Source: Pseudorasbora parva
Taxonomy: Eukaryota; Chordata; Actinopteri; Cypriniformes; Gobionidae
Assembly (NCBI RefSeq): GCF_024679245.1
Contig: NC_090177.1
Coordinates: 39,077,303 to 39,141,302, forward strand
DNA length: 64,000 nucleotides
Direction: 5' to 3'
Shown one piece after another: positions 23,099 to 33,283 of this stretch. Each line of letters opens with the position of its first letter. Positions within the stretch are counted from its first letter, which is position 1. The notes beneath the pieces are model-generated. The model saw only the letters and a program-made list of their open reading frames with translations, was not told where the DNA came from and searched no databases. The translations under genes were made by a program, and so were the position numbers.

Positions 23099-23108
23099 GT
23101 CACATGAC
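23099..23108. promoter_or_regulatory. E-box GTCACATGAC upstream of lad1
   Basis: This near-palindromic E-box (core CACATG) of the kind bound by MITF/TFE-type bHLH factors lies 106 bp upstream of the lad1 ATG, in a locally GC-rich patch (23075-23110). The match is by consensus only. Confidence 0.3.
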
Positions 23109-23491
23109 CACCTTCATCACCTCCCGCCGAGCGTTTATCATAAATGTTCACTGTGTCAATACATCATTAATCTTCCGTATTTTTATTAACTTGAGCATCA
23201 TGTTGAAGTCATTGAGCGGCTCTATACCGTGTGTGGACGACGGGGGAACACTGCAAACTACTGCAAACTGCTGCATGGTCAGCCAGTGTCAAAGTGTTGC
23301 ATCAAAGAAAGAAACGAAAGAAACCCCAAAACATTGTTCAATGAAATGTCAAAACGCTATAAGCCAATAAAATAAAAGGACAAAAATATATCAGAAACAA
23401 TAATAACTAAACTATTCTATTCGATTATTCTATTATGAATGTTTGCCTTAAATATTTTGTCATAAATGATTTATCTGTGCACAATTAAGCC

Positions 23492-23531
<40 letters not shown>

Positions 23532-24219
23532 TCCTCATAAACGGAGGATGGGACAATCTGTCTCTCACATGAGATAGACCAATAGCAAACCTCAACCATC
23601 CAATCAATTTCCTATAAACGAAATCAACTTTACTTGGATAATTTGAGTAGCTCGCGTAATATGGGTTTGTAGCAAAAACTATTTTTGTATATATTTGTAT
23701 ATAACTTCTTGTCCTGACAAAGGTTTGTAGATGCGCATTTCCATATTAAATGCTTTGCTAAGTGAGCAACTGTTTTTAGCAGTATTGTGGTTCGTCTTTA
23801 TGGCATACTGCTTATTACATATAATGAAATAGAAATAATGCATAGAAATAATGAAATAATGTCGTACAAAAGTGTTTTCATTTAAGTAATTTTATGCCTA
23901 TTTTATTGACAGTAACTCGGTTTATTTATGTTTCTGCTACACAAAGTATTTGAGTTGTGTTTACAATGAAAATTGAGTTGAAATTGGGTGCATGCTGAAG
24001 ACATGTAAAGTCTATTTGGTCAAACACAAATTAGTGTGCTCAGTGTTACAGCTATCCCCAGCTAGTGTGTAGTGGGATAGATTATAACAACAGAACTCTT
24101 CGTATTTGACATTAACTCACATAATCTGTGATTGTGTAGTACATGTCCAAGTGAGTTATATTTGTAGCAGACAATGTTCATGTATCAAAATGTGAGACAG
24201 TGAGTTACTGATATTAAAA
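23109..24219. other. Intergenic, upstream of lad1
   Basis: AT-rich with an (ATT)n tract at 23491-23525. No gene or element supported. Confidence 0.5.
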
Positions 24220-24485
24220 AAAAAAGTGTTACAACCATAGACTGTATGAAACAAAGGACGTAGTGTCTGTGACGTCACCTGTAGGTTTCTGAAGAGCATT
24301 CTTGAAACCCAAAGTGGGCAGAGCCAGCAATCGCCATGCTGGCAGTGCGTCACTCCAGGATAACCGAAAATGGGCAAGAGGCAGGATGTTGGTGGAGATG
24401 AGGAGCCTGGTTGCTGAAACCACGCCCGCCTAGCTCGACCATAGTGGCAATCCACCTGTCACTCAAGTGGCCACGCCCTTAATTA
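24220..24485. repeat. Dispersed repeat (copy 1)
   Basis: It shares ATAGACTGTA, GAAAATGGGCAA, GGCAATCCACCTGTCACTCA and GTGGCCACGCCCTTAATTAT with the copy at 43190-43656. Short open frames here are not genes. Confidence 0.7.
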
Positions 24486-24619
24486 TGGAGAACTTCACAG
24501 CTTAATATAATTTAAACAGATGAGTTATGAAATTATGTACACAAAACGCAGTTTCTCTCAAATATTGTTCACAAATCTGTCTAAATCTGTGTTAGTGAGC
24601 ACTTCTCCTTTGCCAAGAT

Positions 24620-25030
24620 AATCCATCCACCGGTCTCGTCTCACGGCCGAGTGACAGGAGCATAAAAGGAGGAGCGAAGGCAGCGAAAGACGTGAGAGGA
24701 CCAGGCCTGGATTTTATGTTATGTTTTGTTTACGTTCTGTTGTGTGTGTGCGGGCAGTTGTCCGTGAGGGGCTGCCCGCAGCTTACTTTTGTATTGTTTA
24801 TTTATTTTGAAATTAAAAAGTTTGTTGAATGTTCGCCGGTTCCCGCCTCCTTCCTTTCTCCCGGGTTTCGGCACCAGTGTAACGAAGTTCGTAGATGGGA
24901 AGGAAGGAGGCGGGAACGTTAATTTCAAAATAAATAAAACGAAAGTAAATCACAGGCAGCCCCTCACTGACGACTGCCCGTACTTGTTTTTTTGTGGAAT
25001 ACTTTATGCGGCCCAGCCTGACCACAGAGT
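24620..25030. repeat. LTR-like inverted repeat with PBS motif
   Basis: The left arm (about 24751-24866) and right arm (about 24899-24985) are inverted copies containing GGGCAGCCCCTCA, ATTTCAAAATAAATAAA and GGAAGGAGGCGGGAAC. On the minus strand, TTCGTTACA is followed at once by TGGTGCCGAAACCCGGGA, which looks like an LTR end plus tRNA primer-binding site. A TATA-like CATAAAAGG lies at 24660 on the plus strand. It is a rearranged LTR-retrotransposon remnant. Confidence 0.6.
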
Positions 25031-26015
25031 CTGCCTCCAGCGGCCCCCATGTAAGATAAGTTTTAGATCCCTGTCTTAGATCTTTGAGGTCAGCTTATGA
25101 AAAATGGGGGCAAAAACAAAAGTGTCAAGTTTATAATTTTGTTCAGTGTATTTTTCATCATGAGGAATTATAATAAGTCTGTCATTGTAAGTGAGTGACT
25201 CAACAAAACACGAATGACATCACTCACAGACATCAATATCTTCATTGCTTGTGTGAACACTTTATTTATTTTTTATGATGCGTTGAAGCAATTGCAGTGC
25301 AAAACTGGCAGTGAAGATGTGAAATATGCTTGTTTTCGAAAGGATGTTACATTTTTGATGTTGCATCTTACATGATTCAATGCACTGAAGAATACAGTAT
25401 TTTAAGTGAAGTCAAGCATAGAGAACATTTCATGTCAGTTATTCACATTGGAATTTACTCTGCAGTTCAGACACCATTGAAAGTCAAGGGCTGGAGGGCT
25501 TTGCTTTATGCCCTGTGCCACACCTTTAAGAGACAAGTCTGCTGTACTTTGACCAGAGCAATATGAAAGCCATAGTAGACTATCCAGTATAATAAGGGTT
25601 TGGTCATAAAGGAAATAATAGGCACCTTCACTGGAATGATAAATCTGGTGACATGTTTCCGCTATATTGTTTCATTTACAATTGCCTCATGCAAGCACAG
25701 AAAATAAAAACATTCCACATAAGGAACACACAGTGAACTTCGACATTTAAATGTTAAATAGCTACAGCAAGCACAAGTGGCCTGAACACCCCACCCAATG
25801 CCAACACAGGGAAGAGACAGCGATACACTATGCAAATAAGGGTTGGAGTCCACTGTCTTCAGATGACAACCTCCACAGTTAATGCTTCACTTCCTGCACA
25901 AGCTCCTTATCTTGTCATCTCTGTGTGATCCTGTGGTCTATTCAATAGCAGTTTCGACATTTGCATCAAAGCAAACTGAACAAATGACAACAAAAACAAA
26001 AAACACCATATCTGA
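25031..26015. other. lad1-tnni1 intergenic, tnni1 side
   Basis: No gene, structured repeat or element boundary seen. Confidence 0.5.
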
Positions 26016-26031
26016 TTCATATTTCAGGCAT

Positions 26032-26037
26032 TTTATT
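26032..26037 (-). promoter_or_regulatory. tnni1: tnni1 poly(A) signal AATAAA
   Basis: TTTATT on the plus strand, about 500 bp past the tnni1 stop. The inferred cleavage site is near 26016, making 26016-26538 the 3' UTR. Confidence 0.5.
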
Positions 26038-26538
26038 GCCATAACATGCAAAAATAATTAAGCTTAAGTTAGTATACACTTTTTTGCAAGAGTTATTTAA
26101 ATAAATTTAATTTCACCATTCAAGTCAGGATTATGACTTTTTGTAAACAGTAATACCTAGCCAGATTATCAAAAACATGTTAAACAGAGCCTGGGAACGT
26201 TTTTGGTAAGCTTACACATGCATAATGAATGATGTTTTACTTTGTTTACTCTTATAATACATTGGTACACATTACATTAACTTGCTCATAACTGAATATT
26301 GACATAATAAAAAATAAACTAATCAAGTAATGGCCACATTTGTGAAACTTAGTTCATTTGCACCAATGCAGAGCAGTCACAATGAAGTGCAATTGTCATA
26401 TCACTGCACTGTTTAACGACACCGCAAATAAAACCGGGCTATTAAAGTATCTGGTATGTAAATTATATGTTGAGTATGCAACTCTAAACCTAACTAAACA
26501 AAAGTTGCATAATTCTTTATGCTGAATTCGCTACGGTT

Positions 26539-26643
26539 TTACTGAGTGGAGCCTTTTGCGGCATCAAACATCTTCTTTCTTCCCTCCATTCCAGACATGG
26601 CCTCTACGTTCTTCCTCCAGTCACTGTCCTCAACTGGTCTCTT
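26539..26643 (-). CDS. tnni1: tnni1 exon 8 (terminal coding)
   Basis: 105 bp, acceptor TTGCAG|A, ending in TAA. It encodes [20 protein letters not shown] and [14 protein letters not shown], the actin-tropomyosin-binding mobile domain. Confidence 0.95.
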   Translation of the reverse strand, partial: KRPVEDSDWRKNVEAMSGMEGRKKMFDAAKGSTQ

Positions 26644-29600
26644 CTGCAAATAAAGGACAGAAGCGTTTCTATTAGCTACAATGTAAACAATTATTTAAAA
26701 AATAAGTTACCTGGTTGCCTTAAAATTTTGAGTTCATTGAAATTAAACATTTGAGTTAATAAAATGAACATTTTTGAGAATCGACAACCTTTATTCATAT
26801 TTTATTAAAATATGTAAGCATACTGGGTAATTTTATTTGTGATGACGCAGTGAAACATGCCAAATTGTGCTATTTTTATGATTTATGTTGTTCAGATACA
26901 ATATTATTTTGAGTTTCTGTTTATTTAACCAATTTCCTTCATCGTATCAACTCAAATTTTTGACTTCAATAAACTTAAAATTTAAAGGCAACCAGGTTAC
27001 TTACTTTTTAAAGTTAAACCAATAAAAACTTTTTTACAGTGTAGCAATGCTTTGGGTGATTTCTCTTGAATAGGTTATTCAAAGACTTGAGGTTAAGCTT
27101 GCTATCAAAGGTTGCACACCCTCTGGTTCTAGTTGTTCTCAATTGACAGGCATTCAAAAGTAGACCCAATGAAAAATTGGCATTATTTTTGGAAAAATGC
27201 AATAAATCGAGCTTTAAGGATTTCACTCTTCTTGGCACAGTTTGGGTCAAACTGTAAACTTGTTGACCGAATCACTGAAGCCGCGGGTCGTTGTTGACTT
27301 GTGAGCAGATCAATGAGATTAGTTCAATTCACGAATGAATCATTCAGTGCAATTTGCGAACCGATTCAACAGGTTAATTGAAAAGGATAAGCTCGTTCAC
27401 AAACTCTGATAAAGTCCTTAAGTACAGTAAGTAATACATTTAATCATTTAGCAGACGCTTTTATCCAAAGCGACTTTCAAAAAAGGGGAGAGTAATAGAA
27501 GCAACGAAACAAACAAGGCCAACAACCTGTAAGAGCTGTTAGAAGTCTCAGTTAATTAGCACAGTACATAATTTTTTTTTTTTTTTGGGGGACAAACAAA
27601 CAAAAATTATTGGATAGTTAAGTGCTATTCTTTATTGGTCAGGTGCAATTGGAAAAGATGTGTCTTAAGAAGTTTTTTTTTTTTTAAATGGCTACAGACT
27701 CGGCAGCACGAATTGAGATCGGCCGGTCATTCCACCAGGTGGGAACGGTCCAGGAAAATGTCCGTGAGAGCGATTTCAGGCATCTGATTATTTAATTAGG
27801 TGTTAGTGAGGCCAGCAGGGGGTGCTCACCCTGTGGTCTGTGTGGGTCCTAACACCCCAGTATAGTGATGGGGACACTATACTGACAAAGAGCACCGTCT
27901 TTCGGATGAGACGTTAAACCAAGGTTCTGACTGTCTGTGGTCATTAAAAATCCCAGGATGTCTTTCGGAAAAAGAGTAGGGGTGTAACCCCGGCATCCTG
28001 GCCAGATTTGCCCATTGGCCTCTGTCCATCATGGCCTCCTAATAATCCCCCTATTCTGATTGGCTTCATCACTCTGCCTCTTCTCCACCAATCAGCTGGT
28101 GTGTGGTGAGCGTTCTGGGGCAATATGGCTGCCGTCGCATCATCCAGATGGATGCTGCACATTGGTGGTGGTTGAGGAGATTCCCCCCTTCAATGTAAAG
28201 CGCTTTGAGTGCCTTGAAAAGCGCTATATAAATCAAACACATTATTATTATTATTATTATCTTTGGGATGGAACCACGAGGCGTCGCTCACTCGCAGAAC
28301 GCAAGCTTCTGGAGGGTGTGTAAGTCTGAACAAGCGAGTTTAGGTATATTAGTGCAGAGCCAGTGGTTGTTTTGTAGGCGAGAACTAGTAATAAAAACGG
28401 AAATCGACAGCAAGCAACAGATATGATCAGAAGACATTAAACTGAAAATAACCCACAACGTCCCTTTAATCTGCTGGTTTCACTACTCTTTTAAAGGCTT
28501 GGTCTCAGTATGCTGTGTTTCATCTCTCTGATCAAATAAACACAATTTTTTTTTTAATTTTGTATTGAATTCAGCTACGCATCTACACAAAAGCTTTTCT
28601 TCTAGTGTACCATACTTCTGTTGTCCACTCTCGTGTCTGTCATCCAACACCCAACCTCTATTATATTCAAGACAAACACTGACAAGAATTAACATTGTCA
28701 CTGTTTGGTCTCTAAAAACGTTGCCTTTTACTCCTCCGCCTCACATCCCACGAGCCTCCGCCTTTCGAACAGCTGTTAGAGGTGATGTCATGCTTCTTGT
28801 CTGAGCTCTGTTAAGCTCTGAATAGTCAGGGTGCATTGTTTCTTTTCATATCTGCATGGTGAGTATTGCCTATTGCTTGTTCCACAAGTTGTCCAATCCA
28901 GATAGTTTAGGGAATAAGGTGAGAAGGTTAGTAATGTTTTTAAGCCTTTCACTGGCATAACCTTACTTAACACTTTACTCTTATTATCTTACATGCAACA
29001 TTCTAAGATTTACATACATGTCAAGTTTTGTTTTCATCTGGCGTTTTTACCGATATACCCATTTGACTTTCATAAACATCGCTTGAATTGGTCATAGGAC
29101 TTTGTTTATGTGTTCAGATGGCAACGTACCTTCTCAGTATCCTCCTTTTTCACAGATTTGAGGTTGGCTCGTAGGTCCATTGAGACTTTGTGCTTTGAGC
29201 CTAGGAGAGATCGGAGGATGGCATCCGCAGAAACCCTCACCCTCCTCAGGGGGGGCCGCTTGAACTTACCCCTCAGGTCCAGAACCTTAATGTTCAGGTC
29301 TTTGATCTAGAGGATGGACAGTCATTCCATTACTTATGATATATCTAGCATAGGCCTTGTTCTAAAAGCTAGTGTGCTCCCTAAATTGATAGCATTCTCC
29401 TGCTACTTACTGTAGGCATAATAATTATACCTTCTTTAGCCTAGTGTCAGAGGTAGTCCTGCACCCTTGTGTCCAAATATATCTACTTCCCTACTATATT
29501 GTAGACAAAAAACAGTAAGTAGTGGTATGTAGTAGTAGCACTAATGAGTAGTATGTCCGAATTTATACAACAGTAGGCAAAAAGTACCCAGATGACCTAC

Positions 29601-32600
29601 TACTTTCAAAGATTCTGAAGTGAGCATCTGATGGACACTTTCCTATCCCATGAGGTCACAGGAGAGGAGACAACAGAGGAGTCGTGCATGTCAGTGAAAT
29701 GACACAATATGGCAAGGTTGTATGTCTGGATTACAAACACACTTTTTTTAGTTACAAAGTAAGTTTGTCATTCTATGTAGTAGCCTACCTACTAAGAGTA
29801 TGCATTTTCCATGGTTTGGATGCTAATGTCTTTATAGCTATCGATCTTGGTGTGAACAGGCCTTTGCCTATGTAGGGAGTGAAGACAGCATGACAGCTCA
29901 CATAGTTTTGGGACTCTGTAAAGAAACATCTATCAAAACTTCTTCCCCCTTTTCATGAAATCATGATCCCAAATGCTCAGAGTTGCATACTAATATTAGA
30001 AGCCTCCAAATAGACCGGATAAAGACAGCAAGTTGTGACATTGTCCAACTGGTTATTAAACTATGGCTTATGTGGATTTTCATACCTCCCGCTTATTCAG
30101 TAAGACTTTGGCTTCAATATCATAGCGTTCTTCATCCACCACATCAATCTTAGCATGAAGCTCCTGACAGAGTTCCTAAAAGAGCCAGAAATGTTAATTG
30201 AGTTTCAGGAAATTATATTTGACGTGAACGCGTATAATATTACACAGGATTCTGACTAACAAAATAAAGCTTATCCAAAAGGCCTTTATTATGAGAACGA
30301 AATATCATATGGCAAATTTTCCTACTTATCGTTTTACTCAGACAGACATCTCATAATAATGATCATGGTTGGCTTGGCTGGCTGTTTACATTTCAATTAG
30401 TCAAATTAAGATAGACAGGCATTGGGCGGGACATTTGCATCAGCCTTATGAAAGCTAAAATGCAAATAAAGCCGGGTGAGGCGGGGTAGCGTGAGCAGCA
30501 GTGATTGTACCATTAGATTTTAAGTCGTGAGGAATTTTGTGTGGCACCAAATGAGCTAAACTGAAAGCTTGGAGGTGGACTTGTCTCCTAGAATTAAGCC
30601 ATGAGATTACCTGAAGCTCAGCAAATGACATGCCCTGCATCTGCAGAGGTAGAGCTTTCTCTGCCAGATACCTCTGCTTCTCCTCCTCTTTATCCAGCTC
30701 CTCCTGCTCCAGCTCCTCCTTGGCTCTGGCCACCATCAAACTCTGAACACACAAGTAAATGGCCTTACACCGGTTCCAATACCCACACTTTTAGTCAGCC
30801 ACTTGGACCAAGTGTTTAAGTGGACATGAAGACACACGTTTACAACACGTGTAAAGCAATTAATTACCTAATGACCACACTTATAACCTGCATCCAAATT
30901 CAGAGACTGCATCATTTGAAGGTTGATTGTGTTACTCAGTACCGCCGCTGGTCGTCTTGATGCCCTATGCATCATTTCTTTATGATGCCCGTGGGTGTTG
31001 CGTTTGTTTCCCTTGAAATGAAGGATACAACCTCTGCAGACTCGTCTACCCCAGTATTCATTGTGCTTGGGGTACTTGTCCCACTCCGAGCGGGATTCAA
31101 AGAGTGGTCTCCAGCAGGAAGGCTCTCTAACAAGGAGGACCGCAAAAGACAGAAGCCTCTAGCGTCAGTCGCTAGAGCGCCTCTGGAGATCAGTGGAGTG
31201 AGGTTTACACACACAGCTCTATCTAGCCTACAACAGTTACACTCACACCCCTAAACCTCACTCCCATCAGGGTCATGGCACCAAATGTAACCGGTCCTAC
31301 TCATCCCACTCTGAGCGTAATCGAATCGTGGTCTCCTGCGTGGGAGGTGGACGCTCTAACAAGGAGGCTTAAGACCACAGTCTCTACTATCAGTCGCTAA
31401 CACGCCTCTCGAGATCAGTGAAGTGAGGTTTACACACACAGCTCTATCTAGCCTACAACAGTTACACTCACACCCCTAAACCTCACTCCCATCAGGGTCA
31501 TGGCACCAAATGTAACCGGTCCTACTCATCCCACTCTGAGCGTAATCGAATCGTGGTCTCCTGCGTGGGAGGTGGACGCTCTAACAAGGAGGCTTAAGAC
31601 TACAGTCTCTACTATCAGTCGCTAACATGCCTCTTGAGATCAGGGGAGTGAGGTTTACATGCATAGCTCTTACTGGCCAGGTATAATCGCTCCCCTAAAC
31701 ATCACTCTCATCCGGGTCATAGGCCCTGTCCCAAATGGCACCCTAAACCCTCACGGTCTTGCTCTGAGTCCGCATTTTCACGACGTAATGCCGCTTTGGC
31801 TGCCGGGTAGAAGCCCTCTGCGTAGCTCGCAAACTTGCGGTCTCAGCTGAAGTGCGCATTGAGGGCGCACTGCAGCCGTAAAGGGGGCACTCACGAGCAC
31901 CCTTATTTAACCTTAAATGACGAATGGGAAACCCTACAGTCTTGTGACTTAACGGACACGCACACGCAATGGCCATTGTAAGTCCACAAAACCGAAAGTG
32001 CACATGAAGTGTGCAATTTCTGACAGGGCCATAGTCTGATCTTCGTGGCATTCGAAGGATGCAGCCTCTGGATTGAGACACAAAAGTGCAAATAAAGTTT
32101 TAAAAAGATTTATTTGCACATTTTGATTTTCAATACTTTAAAGTTTAATAGCAAAACACATAAACATGTAAATGTCAGTTCAGTAGTCCCTTTGTATCAG
32201 ATTACAAAAAACTGAAATTGTGGTGCCACTAATTAAGTGATTAAAAGCAGTTGCAAGTGTTTTGCAAAACAGCATACACATACTCATCTCTGCACCAATA
32301 AAAAGTGCAACACTTTATATTTTACTAACAAGTTTTATGGAGTATTTAATTAGTTTACCTTGCACAGTAAAGTTTCCCCTGACATCGCACAATTTCAGGG
32401 CATATGAGGTCACGAACATGATGGGATATGCTTAGCCTCAATTACGATCCAAATCGTCATTAGAGATGAGTGTGGATTTAGTGTACGTTAAAGGCACTGA
32501 GATTTTGCATTTATCAGACCTTGGACAGTTGTTCATGTCACATCCATAATGTAAGGCCAAGGCCGCAAGTATGGGTATTGGGACAGGCCAAACATTATCT

Positions 32601-33275
32601 TTGTTTAGACACATGCCTGCCATCTAGTGGTGTGTTTTTGACTCGGTCTGGATCTTTCTCTGACTTTGCCCTGTCTGAAGACCAACAAAAATCCTTGTCA
32701 TAATAAAAAAAGCTGCTTTAGGGGTTGACATGCTATTGTGAGGATTAAGGAGATGTGGCCAAAAAAGTTTGAGAACCACTGCCAAAGTGGTTAAATATGA
32801 ATGTATATGTGAATTGATGATGTGTTCATGTGAAAATATGTGAATATATGTCACAAACCAACCTTTAACATAAGTTTTCTTGAGGCGGAGATCTTGGACT
32901 TCCTCTGGTGCCACAAATATGAAAGTTATAATGCAGTACATGCATTAAAGATAATCAAATAATCAAAGTTTTAGTCATTAATTAGAGAAAATTATGCATA
33001 ACTTACCTCTTGCCTGAAAATACAACATAACATGTAAATTGGTAGGCTGAAAACGTATCAGAACTTATTAAAACGTATTTTCACTGTAGAGATTATTGTT
33101 GGTATAAAGGCCATTCACACCAAGAGCGATAACTGCAGCACGTTTCAATTAAACAGAACCTTAGCATCTGCTGTTCTGTGTGCTTATATAGTTTTCAATA
33201 TAGTTATCTTTACAGTTATTGTTCTTGGTGTGAACATATTTAGAGATACACACACACTCACCCTTGTTCAGGCAT
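26539..33275 (-). CDS. tnni1: Troponin I, slow skeletal type
   Basis: Troponin I is the inhibitory subunit of the troponin complex on striated-muscle thin filaments. It blocks actin-myosin interaction until Ca2+-troponin C relieves it. Coding exons, in transcript order: 33275-33262, 33013-33007 (7 bp), 32904-32863, 30742-30611, 30175-30086, 29306-29130, 26643-26539. They total 567 nt (188 aa plus TAA), close to the 187 aa of human TNNI1. All junctions are AG/GT and in phase. Residues 108-119 read [12 protein letters not shown], the inhibitory peptide. The C-terminus [20 protein letters not shown] is the slow-skeletal signature. There is no long cardiac-type N-terminal extension. lad1 lies downstream and phlda3 upstream, all on one strand. 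The paralogue letter (a-d in zebrafish) cannot be decided. Confidence 0.95.
26683..27043. mobile_element. MITE in tnni1 intron 7
   Basis: The inverted arms GTTACCTGGTTGCCTTAAA and AAAGGCAACCAGGTTACTTA, with a right end TTTTTTACAGTG. A sister copy is at 52913-53292 with the same arms. No ORF. Confidence 0.75.
27430..27778. repeat. Dispersed repeat fragment
   Basis: It begins near TTAGCAGACGCTTTTATCC and AAAGCGACTT, a widespread fish repeat motif. It includes a poly-T run and GAACGGTCCAGGAAAATG. Boundaries are not certain. In tnni1 intron 7. Confidence 0.5.
27779..28260 (+). repeat. SINE-like retroposon ending in (ATT)n
   Basis: It contains GATGAGACGTTAAACC, GTAGGGGTGTAACCCCGGCA, ATGGCTGCCGTCGCATCATC and AAAGCGCTTTGAG. 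The 3' end AGCGCTATATAAAT runs into an (ATT)n tail, as for a short retroposon inserted in plus orientation. Intronic in tnni1. Confidence 0.7.
28261..29129 (-). other. tnni1 intron 7, exon-proximal part
   Basis: No feature supported. Open frames at 28483-28804 lack family resemblance. Intron 6 (29307-30085) and intron 5 (30176-30610) are also plain, except for a TCTTGGTGTGAACAGGCC fragment near 29848 that resembles the MITE at 33109. Confidence 0.45.
29130..29306 (-). CDS. tnni1: tnni1 exon 7
   Basis: 177 bp, acceptor CTCTAG|A, donor AAG|GTACGT. It encodes [20 protein letters not shown], then [20 protein letters not shown] and [19 protein letters not shown]. It contains the inhibitory and switch regions. 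Confidence 0.95.
30086..30175 (-). CDS. tnni1: tnni1 exon 6
   Basis: 90 bp, acceptor TTTTAG|G, donor GAG|GTATGA. It encodes [20 protein letters not shown] followed by [10 protein letters not shown], part of the TnT-binding coiled coil. Confidence 0.95.
30611..30742 (-). CDS. tnni1: tnni1 exon 5
   Basis: 132 bp, acceptor TTCAG|A, donor CAG|GTAATC. It encodes [20 protein letters not shown] and a heptad-rich continuation to FAELQ, the start of the IT-arm helix. Confidence 0.95.
31081..31690 (-). repeat. Tandem tRNA-Gly-like repeat, about 2.7 units
   Basis: Units start at 31081, 31307 and 31531 (224-226-bp period). On the minus strand units 2 and 3 contain CACCTCCCACGCAGGAGACC then ACGATTCGATTACGC. 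This matches the anticodon arm and T-arm/B-box of tRNA-Gly(GCC) well, but the T-stem is broken. Unit 1 is more diverged. It is a tRNA-derived SINE-type sequence, not a functional tRNA, and lies in tnni1 intron 4. Confidence 0.7.
31722..32030. mobile_element. Short inverted-repeat element
   Basis: GGCCCTGTC and GACAGGGCC terminate a 309-bp segment, with ATA on both sides. Inside are blocks such as GAGGGCGCACTGCAGCCGTA. No coding capacity. The rest of tnni1 intron 4 (32031-32862) is plain. Confidence 0.6.
32863..32904 (-). CDS. tnni1: tnni1 exon 4
   Basis: 42 bp, acceptor CACCAG|A, donor AAG|GTTGGT. It encodes [14 protein letters not shown], the N-terminal troponin C-binding segment. Confidence 0.92.
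33007..33013 (-). CDS. tnni1: tnni1 exon 3, 7-bp microexon
   Basis: GCAAGAG flanked by TTTTCAG and GTAAGT. Adding it between exon 2 (14 coding nt) and exon 4 restores the frame and gives [17 protein letters not shown]. Without it the frame breaks: 14 + 42 leaves two extra bases. Very small exons at this position are known in troponin I genes. Confidence 0.88.
33109..33236. mobile_element. 128-bp MITE beside the tnni1 microexon
   Basis: The ends TTCACACCAAGAGCGATAAC and GTTATTGTTCTTGGTGTGAA are inverted copies. It lies in the 248-bp intron between the start exon and the microexon of tnni1. Confidence 0.75.
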
Positions 33276-33283
33276 CTTGGCAG
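33262..33283 (-). CDS. tnni1: tnni1 exon 2 with start codon
   Basis: Acceptor TGCTCAG|C, 8 nt of 5' UTR (CTGCCAAG), then ATG at 33275-33273 and MPEQ plus two bases. Donor GG|GTGAGT. MPE is the usual slow troponin I start. Confidence 0.88.

Noticed and set aside
31081..31690. Functional tRNA gene
   Set aside because: Only the anticodon and T-arm-like parts are kept, the T stem is mismatched and no acceptor stem can be drawn.
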